Positions 34,433-41,346 of a stretch of DNA of 41,346 bases are shown here, in pieces. Each line of letters opens with the position of its first letter. The first letter of the stretch is position 1. The translations under genes were made by a program, and so were the position numbers. Under the pieces are notes generated by a model that was not told the origin of the DNA, did no database searches, and worked only from the letters and a program-made list of their open reading frames with translations. The DNA lies in the NCBI GenBank assembly GCA_027452045.1, contig DAIDHH010000090.1, positions 1 through 41,346 of the forward strand. The letters are read 5' to 3'. The DNA is from Gammaproteobacteria bacterium. Its GTDB lineage: Bacteria; Pseudomonadota; Gammaproteobacteria; Steroidobacterales; Steroidobacteraceae.

Positions 34433-34915
34433 TCACCGCTTCGGGCGGCGCTTGGCCGCCGCCTTGGTGCGGGTCACCTTGCCGCGCGGGCGCGCGGCGG
34501 CGCGAGCGCCGGAACCACCGCTCTTGCGGGCAGGCGAAGCGGCGCGGCGCGCGCTCGGTGCGTGAACGATGGCGGGGGTCTTCGGCTCGGGCTTGCTCTC
34601 GGCGGCCTTGGGCGCGCTCTCGGCACCCTTCTCTGGGCTCTTGGCGGCCTCGGGGGTCTTGGCGCCGTCCGCGCTCTCGGACGGCTTGCTCTCCTCGCGC
34701 TCGGCGCCCGCGAGGTTGCGCTGGCGCTCCTTTTCGGTCTTGAAGTCCGTCTCGTACCACCCGCCGCCCTTCAAGCGAAACACCGGAGCGGAGATCAGCT
34801 TGGTGAGGGTCTTCTTGCCGCACGACGGGCACTTCGTGAGCGGCGCGTCCGTGATTTTCTGCATCACTTCGACGTAGTACTTGCAGCTTCGGCACTCGTA
34901 TTCGTAGAACGGCAT
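34433..34915 (-). CDS. FmdB-type zinc-ribbon protein with a long basic tail
   Basis: 160 residues. The first 55 are the FmdB/CxxC zinc ribbon: MPFYEYECRSCKYYVEVMQK with C8 and C11, then KCPSCGKK with C29 and C32, then LISAPVFRLKGGGWYETDF, the usual family end. The remaining 100 residues are a low-complexity Ala/Lys/Pro/Glu tail whose last third is strongly basic (APSARRAASPARKSGGSGAR, ARPRGKVTRTKAAAKRRPKR), like histone H1 or AlgP tails. Typical FmdB proteins stop near 80-110 residues. Family role is uncertain (regulatory zinc ribbon). First gene of the fmdB-DUF502-adh-aspS-hydrolase run; a TATAAT -10 lies upstream. Confidence 0.92.
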   Translation of the reverse strand: MPFYEYECRSCKYYVEVMQKITDAPLTKCPSCGKKTLTKLISAPVFRLKGGGWYETDFKTEKERQRNLAGAEREESKPSESADGAKTPEAAKSPEKGAESAPKAAESKPEPKTPAIVHAPSARRAASPARKSGGSGARAAARPRGKVTRTKAAAKRRPKR

Positions 34916-34950
34916 GGCTGTATGATTTCTGGTTTCGAGACCTGAGGCGG

Positions 34951-34956
34951 ATTATA
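34951..34956 (-). promoter_or_regulatory. Possible -10 box of the fmdB-aspS run
   Basis: ATTATA on the plus strand gives a perfect TATAAT on the minus strand, 36 bp upstream of the fmdB ATG. No good -35 hexamer is present at 16-18 bp. It is the best promoter candidate for the minus-strand gene run that ends at 30206. Confidence 0.4.
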
Positions 34957-35054
34957 CGGTGAGCCGCACTGCGGCGAACGCCCCGCCTGCGACCCGGCCC
35001 GCAATTGGCGCAGACCCGCCCCCGCCGGGCCCCAAGGGCGTCGCCTCGTCTGAC

Positions 35055-37628
35055 TCACGTTTTCGCGAATTGGATCTCCCCGTCCCTCACGCTGACCGCG
35101 ATCCGGTCGCCGGGGTTGAACTCCCCCTTGAGAATCCGCTGCGCCAGGGGGTTCTCGACCTGCTGCTGCAGGGTGCGCTTGAGCGGCCGGGCGCCGTAGA
35201 CCGGATCGAACCCGGCCTCTCCCAGGCGGTCTCGCGCCGCATCGTCCAGGGCGAGCTCCATGTTCCGCTCCTGCAGGCGCTTGCGCAGGTAGAGCAGCTG
35301 GATGTCCACGATGGCGCGGATCTGCTGCGAGCCGAGCGGGTGGAACACCACGATGTCGTCGATGCGGTTGATGAACTCCGGACGGAAACTCTGCTGCACG
35401 ATCTCCATGACCGCGCTCTTCATGCGCACATAGTTGCGCTCACCGGCATATTCCTGGATCACCTGCGAACCGAGGTTCGAAGTCATGATGATCACGGTGT
35501 TGCGGAAGTCAACGGTGCGCCCCTGGCCGTCCGTGAGACGGCCGTCGTCCAACACCTGCAGCAGGACGTTGAACACATCCGGGTGGGCCTTCTCGACCTC
35601 ATCGAGCAGGATCACCGAATAGGGTCGGCGGCGCACCGCCTCGGTGAGATATCCGCCCTCCTCGTAGCCGACGTATCCCGGGGGCGCGCCGATCAGGCGC
35701 GCCACGGAGTGCTTCTCCATGAACTCCGACATGTCGATGCGGATGAGGGACTCCTCGGTGTCGAACAGGAACTCCGCGAGCGCCTTGCAGAGCTCGGTCT
35801 TGCCGACGCCGGTGGGTCCGAGGAAGAGGAACGAGCCGTTGGGGCGGCGCGGATCGGCCAGTCCCGCGCGCGAGCGGCGGATGGCGTTCGCGACGATCTT
35901 GAGCGCCTCGTCCTGGCCGACGACGCGCCGGCCGAGCGCCTCCTCCATCCTGAGGAGCTTCTCCTTCTCCCCCTCGAGCATCTTCGAGACCGGGATCCCG
36001 GTCCACTTGGAAACCACTTCGGCGATCTCCTCCTCGGTCACCTTGTTGCGCACGAGCTGTGGTGTCTTGTTCTCGGCGGCCACCGCCGCGGCGAGACGCT
36101 TCTCGAGCTCCGGAATCCGCCCGTACTGCAGCTCCGCCATGCGTCCGAGATCACTCGCGCGGCGCGCCGCATCGAGCTCGAGCCGCGCGCGATCGAGCTC
36201 TTCGCGGATCTGCGCCGCTCCCTGCAGCGTCGCCTTCTCCGACTTCCAGACCTCCTCGAGGTCCGCGTACTCCTTCTCCAGGCCGTGCAGCGTCTCCTGC
36301 AGGGTCGCCAGACGCTTGCGCGAGGCCTCGTCCTGCTCCTTCTTGAGCGCCTCCTGCTCGATTTTCAGCTGGATGATGCGCCGCTCGAGGCGATCGAGCG
36401 CCTCGGGCTTGGAGTCGATCTCCATGCGGATGCGGGCGGCGGCCTCGTCGATCAGATCGATCGCCTTGTCGGGCAGCTGCCGGTCGGCGATGTAGCGATG
36501 CGAGAGCGTCGCGGCGGCAACGATCGCCGGATCGGTGATATCGACGCCGTGATGGACCTCGTAGCGCTCCTGCAGACCGCGCAGGATCGCAATCGTGTCC
36601 TCCACCGACGGCTCATCCACCAGCACCTTCTGGAAGCGACGCTCCAGAGCCGCGTCCTTCTCGATGTACTTGCGGTACTCATCGAGCGTCGTCGCGCCGA
36701 CGCAATGCAGCTCGCCGCGCGCCAGGGCGGGCTTCAACATGTTGCCGGCGTCCATGGCGCCCTCGGCCTTGCCCGCGCCGACCATCGTGTGCAGCTCGTC
36801 GATGAACAGAATCACCTGGCCTTCCTGCTTGGCGAGGTCGTTGAGCACCGACTTCAGGCGCTCCTCGAACTCGCCGCGGAACTTCGCGCCCGCGATGAGC
36901 GCACCCATGTCGAGCGCGAGGATCCGCTTGTTCTTGAGGCCTTCGGGCACCTCGCCGTTAATTATGCGCTGCGCGAGACCCTCCACGATGGCGGTCTTGC
37001 CGACGCCGGGTTCGCCGATCAGCACCGGGTTGTTCTTGGTCCGCCGCTGCAGCACCTGGATGGTGCGGCGAATCTCATCGTCCCGGCCAATCACCGGATC
37101 GAGCTTGCCGGAGGAGGCGCGCGCGGTGAGATCGATGGTGTATTTCTCGAGCGCCTGGCGGCTCTCCTCGGCGTTCGCGTCGGTGACTTTCTCCCCGCCG
37201 CGCACCTCGTCGATGGCCTTCTCCAGCGCGCCGCGCACCAGTGCGCCGTCCTTGAACAGCTTGGCGAGCGAGCGGTCCTCGAAGGCCGCGAGCACGAACA
37301 GCTCGCTCGGGATGAACTCATCGCCGCGCTGCTGCGCGAGCTTGTCGGTGACGTTCATCACTCGGTTGAGATCGTTGGAGACGTGCACCTCCCCCGGGGT
37401 GCCCTCCACCTTCGGCATCCGGTCGAGCAGCGCGCCGAGCTCCGAGCGCAGCTTGTTGACGTCGGCGCCGGCCTTCGCCAGCAGCGGCCGCACCGTCCCG
37501 CCCTGGCTGTCGATGAGCGCCAGCATCACGTGCGCGGGCTCGAGAAACTGATGGTCGCGCCCGACGGCGAGCGACTGCGCATCGGCGAGCGCCTGCTGGA
37601 ACCGGCTGGTCAGTTTGTCCATTCGCAT
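35055..37628 (-). CDS. clpB: Protein disaggregase ClpB
   Basis: Hexameric AAA+ chaperone that with DnaK resolubilises aggregated proteins. The 857-residue product equals E. coli ClpB in length. The N-domain starts [23 protein letters not shown]-1 carries Walker [10 protein letters not shown] and Walker [15 protein letters not shown]; the coiled-coil M-domain occupies about 410-525 ([20 protein letters not shown] and following heptads); AAA-2 carries [17 protein letters not shown] and [19 protein letters not shown] at 37628 matches the family start; the frame open to 37829 is not coding. A near-consensus RpoH promoter lies upstream, so heat induction is expected. Divergent from the 79-residue coiled-coil gene. 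Confidence 0.98.
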   Translation of the reverse strand: MRMDKLTSRFQQALADAQSLAVGRDHQFLEPAHVMLALIDSQGGTVRPLLAKAGADVNKLRSELGALLDRMPKVEGTPGEVHVSNDLNRVMNVTDKLAQQRGDEFIPSELFVLAAFEDRSLAKLFKDGALVRGALEKAIDEVRGGEKVTDANAEESRQALEKYTIDLTARASSGKLDPVIGRDDEIRRTIQVLQRRTKNNPVLIGEPGVGKTAIVEGLAQRIINGEVPEGLKNKRILALDMGALIAGAKFRGEFEERLKSVLNDLAKQEGQVILFIDELHTMVGAGKAEGAMDAGNMLKPALARGELHCVGATTLDEYRKYIEKDAALERRFQKVLVDEPSVEDTIAILRGLQERYEVHHGVDITDPAIVAAATLSHRYIADRQLPDKAIDLIDEAAARIRMEIDSKPEALDRLERRIIQLKIEQEALKKEQDEASRKRLATLQETLHGLEKEYADLEEVWKSEKATLQGAAQIREELDRARLELDAARRASDLGRMAELQYGRIPELEKRLAAAVAAENKTPQLVRNKVTEEEIAEVVSKWTGIPVSKMLEGEKEKLLRMEEALGRRVVGQDEALKIVANAIRRSRAGLADPRRPNGSFLFLGPTGVGKTELCKALAEFLFDTEESLIRIDMSEFMEKHSVARLIGAPPGYVGYEEGGYLTEAVRRRPYSVILLDEVEKAHPDVFNVLLQVLDDGRLTDGQGRTVDFRNTVIIMTSNLGSQVIQEYAGERNYVRMKSAVMEIVQQSFRPEFINRIDDIVVFHPLGSQQIRAIVDIQLLYLRKRLQERNMELALDDAARDRLGEAGFDPVYGARPLKRTLQQQVENPLAQRILKGEFNPGDRIAVSVRDGEIQFAKT

Positions 37629-37664
37629 AGGGGAAAATCCGCGTCTTATCGGGACTTTGACCGC

Positions 37665-37692
37665 AATTGGGGCGGGGCCCGGCGGGTTCAAG
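37665..37692 (-). promoter_or_regulatory. RpoH (sigma-32) promoter of clpB
   Basis: On the minus strand CTTGAA (complement of 37687-37692), 14 bp, then CCCCAATT (complement of 37665-37672). This fits the sigma-32 consensus CTTGAAA-N12-15-CCCCATnT with one mismatch in each element. The -10 element is 36 bp upstream of the clpB start. Confidence 0.8.
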
Positions 37693-37712
37693 ACCAGGGT
37701 CCGCCGGGTCGG

Positions 37713-37718
37713 TATAAT
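37713..37718 (+). promoter_or_regulatory. -10 box of the small coiled-coil gene
   Basis: TATAAT in GGTATAATCCGC, 34 bp before the ATG at 37753. The -35 region would overlap the clpB RpoH -35 element (37687-37692), so the two divergent promoters share DNA. No clear -35 hexamer. Confidence 0.45.
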
Positions 37719-37752
37719 CCGCACCCCCCGAGCGGCCCTCCGGAGAGCGCAA

Positions 37753-37992
37753 ATGACCGATGACCTGCAAGCCGAGCTCGAGCGACTGCGCGCCGAGAAC
37801 GAGCGCCTGAAGAACGCCGGGCGCGGCAAGCCCGCGATGAAGGTGAGCGAAAAGGGAGCGCTGTCCGTCTATGGGATGGGGCGCTTCCCGGTCACGCTCT
37901 ACAAGGCGCAGTGGCTGCGGCTGCTGTCCATGGCCGATGAGATCAAGGCCTTCATCGAGGCGAACGAGGCGAGCCTGAAGTCAAAGGAATGA
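37753..37992 (+). CDS. Small conserved coiled-coil protein of unknown function
   Basis: 79 residues. The first 23 form a short leucine-heptad coiled coil ([19 protein letters not shown]). The rest is a compact conserved block, [20 protein letters not shown] followed by [20 protein letters not shown], which recurs as a stand-alone hypothetical protein in many unrelated bacteria. No catalytic residues, cysteines or membrane segment. GGAG lies about 9 nt before the ATG. The last 12 bp overlap the 3' end of pgeF tail to tail. The coiled coil and lone domain suggest an oligomeric scaffold or adaptor, but no function is known to me. Confidence 0.85.
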   Translation: MTDDLQAELERLRAENERLKNAGRGKPAMKVSEKGALSVYGMGRFPVTLYKAQWLRLLSMADEIKAFIEANEASLKSKE

Positions 37993-38730
37993 CGGATCGA
38001 GCCAGATGAGCGCCGCCATGCGCCCGCACCGGCCGTCGCGCCGGTAGGAGAAGAACCGCGCCGGATCGGAATAGGTGCACCATCCCCCGCCATGAATGCG
38101 CCTGATGCCCAGAGCGGCGAGACGGCGCCTCGCCAGCGCGTACAAGTCGCACTGCCAACGCCCGCGCGCGTTACGGACGAACGCAGCGGTGGCGCCCGGA
38201 TCGGCCGAGGTGAATACGCCATGGACGTCCTCACCGACCTCGAAGCACCCTTGCCCGATCGCCGGGCCGAGCCAGGCGAGAACCCCCGCCGGTGGCGTGC
38301 GCAATGCGCGCACCGTGGACTCCAACACGCCCCCGGCGAGACCGCGCCAGCCCGCATGGGCCGCCGCAACCGCAGAGCCGTCCGCGGCGCACAGGAGCAC
38401 CGGCAGGCAGTCGGCCACCTGCACCACGCAGATCCGCCCGGCGCTGCGCGTGTGAGCGGCATCGGCCAGCGGCACCAGAGCGGTCTCGAGGTCAAGATCG
38501 GCCACCCGGCAGCCGTGGGTCTGCTCGAGCCATGCCGGCTCCGAGGGCAGGTGCAGGCGCTCCCGCAGGCGTGAGCGGTTTTCGGCCACGGCGTCGATGT
38601 CATCGCCCACGTGCGAGGCGACATTGAGGGCATCGAAGGGCGGCGCGCTGATTCCGCCGCTGCGCAGTGTAAAGGCCGCACGGACCGCGGGCGGCGCCGG
38701 CCAGTCGGGCAGGATCAGCTCAACGGGCAT
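37981..38730 (-). CDS. pgeF: Peptidoglycan editing factor PgeF (YfiH family, multicopper-oxidase-like fold)
   Basis: 249-residue protein that in E. coli prevents incorporation of non-canonical L-Ser into peptidoglycan; relatives have also been reported as laccases or purine nucleoside phosphorylases. The three conserved metal-site residues are His72 (LEQTHGCRV), Cys108 (VVQVADCLPVLLC) and His125 (AAHAGWRGLAGGVL). The end includes GWCTYSDPARFFSYRRDGRC, the family closing block. ATG at 38730 is chosen because it overlaps the rluD 3' end by 11 bp as in related genomes; the longer open frame upstream is shadow of rluD. Second gene after rluD. Confidence 0.94.
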   Translation of the reverse strand: MPVELILPDWPAPPAVRAAFTLRSGGISAPPFDALNVASHVGDDIDAVAENRSRLRERLHLPSEPAWLEQTHGCRVADLDLETALVPLADAAHTRSAGRICVVQVADCLPVLLCAADGSAVAAAHAGWRGLAGGVLESTVRALRTPPAGVLAWLGPAIGQGCFEVGEDVHGVFTSADPGATAAFVRNARGRWQCDLYALARRRLAALGIRRIHGGGWCTYSDPARFFSYRRDGRCGRMAALIWLDPSFL

Positions 38731-39736
38731 CGTGCGCGTCCTTCTCGAGTGCGCCGACCAGGCCGGCCATGTCCGCCGGCATGGGCGACTCCCATTCGAG
38801 CGCACGGCCGGTGATCGGATGCGCAAGCGCGAGTCGGGTCGCGTGCAGCGCCTGGCGGGGAAAGGCGGTGAGCGCGGCAACGAGGGCAGCGCCGCATCCG
38901 GCGGGCAGCCGCCGCCTTCCGCCATAGACCGGATCGCCCACGATGGGATAGCCGCCGTGCGCGAGGTGCACCCGGATCTGGTGGGTGCGGCCCGTCTCGA
39001 GCTGCACGAGCGCCAAAGTGTGGGCGCGAAAGCGCTTGATGATGCGGTAATGCGTGACGGCCTCGCGACCATCCTTGCGTACCGCCATGCGCGTGCGTTG
39101 GGTGCGGTGCCTGCCGATCGGGGCATCCACCGTTCCCCCGCCGGTCATGACGCCGGTGCAGATCGCCAGATACGTGCGCTCGATCTCGCGGGCCGCCAGT
39201 GCCGCCACCAGCCCCGTGTGGGCCTCGGGAGTGCGTGCCACCACGAGCAACCCGCTGGTGTCTTTGTCCAGGCGGTGCACGATTCCCGCCCGCGGCACCA
39301 CCGCGAGCTTCGCATCGAGCGCGAGCAGCGCGTTCTGCAGCGTGTGGCTCGGGTTGCCTGCCCCGGGATGCACGACCAGACCCGCCGGCTTGTCGATGAC
39401 GATGAGCGCCTCGTCCTGATACACCACAGCAAGCTGCAACGGCTGCGCCGCGACACGGTGATCGGGCTCGAGCCGCGCCAAGAGGCACACCTGCTCGCCC
39501 CCCGCCACCTTCTCCTTGCCACGCGGATGCCGCCCGTCGACTTCGACGGCGCCGGCCTCGATCCACTGCTGCAGGCGCGCGCGGGAGTACTGCGGCAGCG
39601 CGCGCGCGAGCGCCTGATCCAGGCGCAACCCCGCGGCGTCGGCAGGCAGTTCGAGCCGATGGGTTCGGAACTCCCCGCTCTCCTGCCGGTCGGAATCCGG
39701 AGCAACCGCTGCCGTTTCGCTATACTCTTTGCCCAT
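38720..39736 (-). CDS. rluD: 23S rRNA pseudouridine synthase RluD
   Basis: Makes pseudouridines in helix 69 of 23S rRNA (positions 1911, 1915, 1917 in E. coli numbering). The 338-residue product has an N-terminal S4 RNA-binding domain (about 36-85, GLRLDQALARALPQYSRARL) and the catalytic domain with HRLDKDTSG, Asp157 being the nucleophile. Other blocks: VIDKPAGLVVHPGAGNPSHT and LETGRTHQIRVHLAHGGYPI. ATG at 39736 is the last possible start before the conserved domain; it overlaps by two bases the ATG of divergent bamD. About 28 residues precede the S4 domain, more than in E. coli. rluD-pgeF order is conserved. Confidence 0.96.
   Translation of the reverse strand: MGKEYSETAAVAPDSDRQESGEFRTHRLELPADAAGLRLDQALARALPQYSRARLQQWIEAGAVEVDGRHPRGKEKVAGGEQVCLLARLEPDHRVAAQPLQLAVVYQDEALIVIDKPAGLVVHPGAGNPSHTLQNALLALDAKLAVVPRAGIVHRLDKDTSGLLVVARTPEAHTGLVAALAAREIERTYLAICTGVMTGGGTVDAPIGRHRTQRTRMAVRKDGREAVTHYRIIKRFRAHTLALVQLETGRTHQIRVHLAHGGYPIVGDPVYGGRRRLPAGCGAALVAALTAFPRQALHATRLALAHPITGRALEWESPMPADMAGLVGALEKDAHDAR
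39721..39726 (+). promoter_or_regulatory. -10 box of bamD
   Basis: TATACT with its last base 8 bp before the bamD ATG at 39735. No good -35. A start of transcription near 39733 would make a message starting at ATG 39735 almost leaderless; ATG 39774 would give a leader of about 40 nt. Confidence 0.4.
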
Positions 39737-40541
39737 GCTTTCCAATCCGTCCTCTCGTGGCCGCGCGCGCGGCATGGTAGCGGCCGCGCTGTGCGTCACC
39801 GTGCTCGCCCTCGCCGGCTGCTCGCATCGCAAGCTGGCCCAGTCCGGTCCCGTGCCGCTGTACCAACAGGCCAGGCACCAGCTCGACGATTACAACTACG
39901 CGGGCGCGATCAAGCTCTACGAGCAATTGACGGCCGTCTACCCGTTCTCGTCCCAGGCGCACCAGGCGCAGCTCGACCTCATCTACGCATATTACCGCGC
40001 GGGCGAGACCGATTCCGCCGCCGATGCCATCAAGACCTTCATCCAGCAGAACCCCGCCAACCCGCGGGTGGACTACGCGTACTACATGGAGGGCCTGATC
40101 TACTTCCCCAAGCAGGCGAATCCCGTCGAGCGGCTCTTCGGCGCGCACCTGGCGCAACGTCCGCCGCACAACGTGAGAAAGTCCTTCGCGGCCTTCCGCA
40201 CGGTGGTCACGCAGTATCCGCACAGCGCGTATGCGTTTGACGCGCGAAAGCGGATGATTTACCTGCGCGACCGGCTGGCCTCGTACAACGCCGACGTGGC
40301 GCGGTATTACCTTGCTCGCGGAGCCTACATCGCAGCCGTGCGGCGCGCCGACCTGATCCTCGAGGATTACCAGGGCGCGCCCGCCACCAAGGACGCGCTC
40401 GCCATCATGATCGTCTCCTACGATCGGCTGGGACTGAAGCCACTCGCTGCGCAGGCACGGCAGGTGTACGCGGCCAATTTCCACGGAGAGGTGACCCAGG
40501 TCGCCGCCGCCACCCGGCAGCACTGGTGGCATTTCTGGTGA
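39735..40541 (+). CDS. bamD: Outer membrane assembly lipoprotein BamD
   Basis: Essential lipoprotein of the BAM complex that folds outer-membrane barrels, made of TPR-like helix pairs. 268 residues from ATG 39735. The signal is basic (SRGRARG) then hydrophobic VAAALCVTVLALAGC, with the lipobox LAGC. TPR repeats follow: PLYQQARHQLDDYNYAGAIK, YPFSSQAHQAQLDLIYAYYR, FIQQNPANPRVDYAYYMEGL, ending VTQVAAATRQHWWHFW. ATG 39774 would start directly at the hydrophobic core and lose the basic residues, so the upstream start is preferred. Divergent from rluD with overlapping start codons; convergent with nadE. Confidence 0.95.
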   Translation: MLSNPSSRGRARGMVAAALCVTVLALAGCSHRKLAQSGPVPLYQQARHQLDDYNYAGAIKLYEQLTAVYPFSSQAHQAQLDLIYAYYRAGETDSAADAIKTFIQQNPANPRVDYAYYMEGLIYFPKQANPVERLFGAHLAQRPPHNVRKSFAAFRTVVTQYPHSAYAFDARKRMIYLRDRLASYNADVARYYLARGAYIAAVRRADLILEDYQGAPATKDALAIMIVSYDRLGLKPLAAQARQVYAANFHGEVTQVAAATRQHWWHFW

Positions 40542-40550
40542 GCGTGGGGG

Positions 40551-40568
40551 TCGCCCGCCCTCGGGCGA
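40551..40568. terminator. Hairpin between convergent bamD and nadE
   Basis: TCGCCCG-CCCT-CGGGCGA, a perfect 7-bp GC-rich stem with a 4-nt loop in the 34 bp between two converging genes. There is no T tract on either strand, so it may act as a weak bidirectional terminator or RNA-end barrier. Confidence 0.45.
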
Positions 40569-40575
40569 GCCTGAC

Positions 40576-41346
40576 TTATCGCCGATAGCCGTTGGTGATC
40601 GGGTAGCGCCAGTCCCGCCCGAAGGCGCGGCGGCTCACCCGTACCCCGGGCGGCGCCTGGCGGCGCTTGTACTCGTTGCGTTTGACGAGGTCGAGCACCC
40701 TGCCGACGGTGGCCCGGTCGAAACCTCGGGCCTCGAGCTCATCGACCGACAGATCCTCCTCGATGAAGGCCTCGAGGATGGGATCGAGCACTTCATAGGG
40801 CGGCAGCGCGTCGGAGTCCTTCTGCCCCTCGCGAAGCTCGGCCGAGGGCGGCCGCTCGATCACGCGCTGCGGTATCACCCTGCCGAGGCCGTTGCGGTAG
40901 TCCGCCAGCCGGTACACGAGCAGCTTGCTGCAGTCCTTGATGGGCGCAAAGCCGCCCGCCATGTCGCCATAGAGCGTGGCATAGCCCACCGCCATCTCGC
41001 TCTTGTTGCCGGTGGTGAGCAGCATCCGGCCGGTCTTGTTGGACAGGCCCATGAGCAGCAACATGCGGCAGCGCGACTGGATGTTTTCCTCGGTCGCATC
41101 GGCGGGCAGGCCCGCGAACTCCGGGGTGAGCGTGGCCAATGTGGCCGCGAACATGCCCTCGATGGACAGCACGCTGTATTTGACGCCGAGCAGGCGCGCT
41201 TCTTCCGCCGCATCGGCGAGGCTCATCTCGGAGGTATAGCGCGAAGGCATCATCACGGCATGCACCCGGTCGGCGCCGAGCGCATCCACCGCGACGGCAA
41301 GCGTGAGGGCCGAATCGATGCCACCCGACAATCCCATGACCACGCC
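40576..41346 (-). CDS. nadE: NAD synthetase NadE, C-terminal (ligase) part, runs off window
   Basis: Final step of NAD synthesis: amidation of nicotinic acid adenine dinucleotide. The visible 257 or so codons cover the ATP-pyrophosphatase domain, with the P-loop SGGIDSALTLAVAVDAL, the conserved TTGNKSEMAVGYATLYGDMA block, GGFAPIKDC and the end RRAFGRDWRYPITNGYRR. This end and the spacing match glutamine-dependent enzymes, whose N-terminal nitrilase-like glutaminase domain would lie right of 41346; the first visible Met is internal. Convergent with bamD. Confidence 0.95.
   Translation of the reverse strand, partial: GVVMGLSGGIDSALTLAVAVDALGADRVHAVMMPSRYTSEMSLADAAEEARLLGVKYSVLSIEGMFAATLATLTPEFAGLPADATEENIQSRCRMLLLMGLSNKTGRMLLTTGNKSEMAVGYATLYGDMAGGFAPIKDCSKLLVYRLADYRNGLGRVIPQRVIERPPSAELREGQKDSDALPPYEVLDPILEAFIEEDLSVDELEARGFDRATVGRVLDLVKRNEYKRRQAPPGVRVSRRAFGRDWRYPITNGYRR

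Noticed and set aside
34959-37763. 934-codon plus-strand open frame antisense to clpB
   Set aside because: Shadow of clpB in GC-rich DNA; composition is Leu/Arg/His-rich without domains, and clpB itself is unmistakable.
1-41346. CRISPR arrays, rRNA genes, prophage modules
   Set aside because: None found on reading through; no regularly spaced repeats or rRNA sequence.

Overview
The window is high-GC bacterial chromosome, almost certainly from a gammaproteobacterium. The gene order cinA/pncC-recA-recX-alaS-csrA-tRNA-Ser(GCT), the tamA-tamB pair, an fmdB-DUF502-aspS cluster, the bamD/rluD neighbourhood and a clpB with an RpoH-type promoter all point there. A relative of Xanthomonadales, Nevskiales or Steroidobacterales is a reasonable guess (M13 peptidase, LacI-MFS pair), but the sequence does not settle the order. 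All genes are dense and there is no CRISPR array or prophage.

Layout. 1-1851 (minus): an RND multidrug efflux operon, adaptor lipoprotein then pump, the pump running off the left edge. 2103-8071 (minus): tamB and tamA, the outer-membrane translocation and assembly module. 8406-10481 (minus): an exported M13 metallopeptidase. 10482-12855: a remnant of a 2Fe-2S subunit, a TRIC-family membrane protein and an M20 amidohydrolase. 12856-17731: an accessory, partly decayed region ending at tRNA-Ser. It holds a quinone-oxidoreductase-like remnant, an aldehyde-dehydrogenase-like pseudoenzyme overlapping a 4Fe-4S protein gene, an IS21 transposase remnant, a HigBA toxin-antitoxin pair with a visible promoter/operator, and an IS6-type element whose transposase frame runs into the N-terminal DNA-binding domain of a truncated P4-type integrase.

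17732-23590 (minus): tRNA-Ser(GCT), csrA, alaS, recX, recA and an unusual PncC-ThpR fusion. 23614-25964: a LacI repressor divergent from an MFS transporter, with a long palindrome between them. 26330-28930: mutS. 28985-30161: a nucleotidyltransferase pair resembling a toxin-antitoxin module, then an ArsN2-like acetyltransferase. 30206-34915 (minus): a compact run fmdB, DUF502, alcohol dehydrogenase, aspS, alpha/beta hydrolase. 35055-37628 (minus): clpB, divergent from a small conserved coiled-coil protein. 37981-41346: pgeF and rluD (minus), bamD (plus) and the 3' part of nadE (minus).

How they work together. Most of the window is housekeeping: envelope biogenesis (TamAB, BamD), DNA repair (RecA, RecX, MutS), translation (AlaS, AspS, RluD, tRNA-Ser), proteostasis (ClpB) and NAD metabolism (NadE, PncC). 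The novelty is in 10.5-17.7 kb, where redox-enzyme remnants, a catalytically empty ALDH fold paired with an Fe-S protein, and an in-frame transposase-integrase chimera sit next to a tRNA gene. No clearly new defence or metabolic system is visible; the ALDH-like/Fe-S pair and the chimera are the best candidates for something undescribed.
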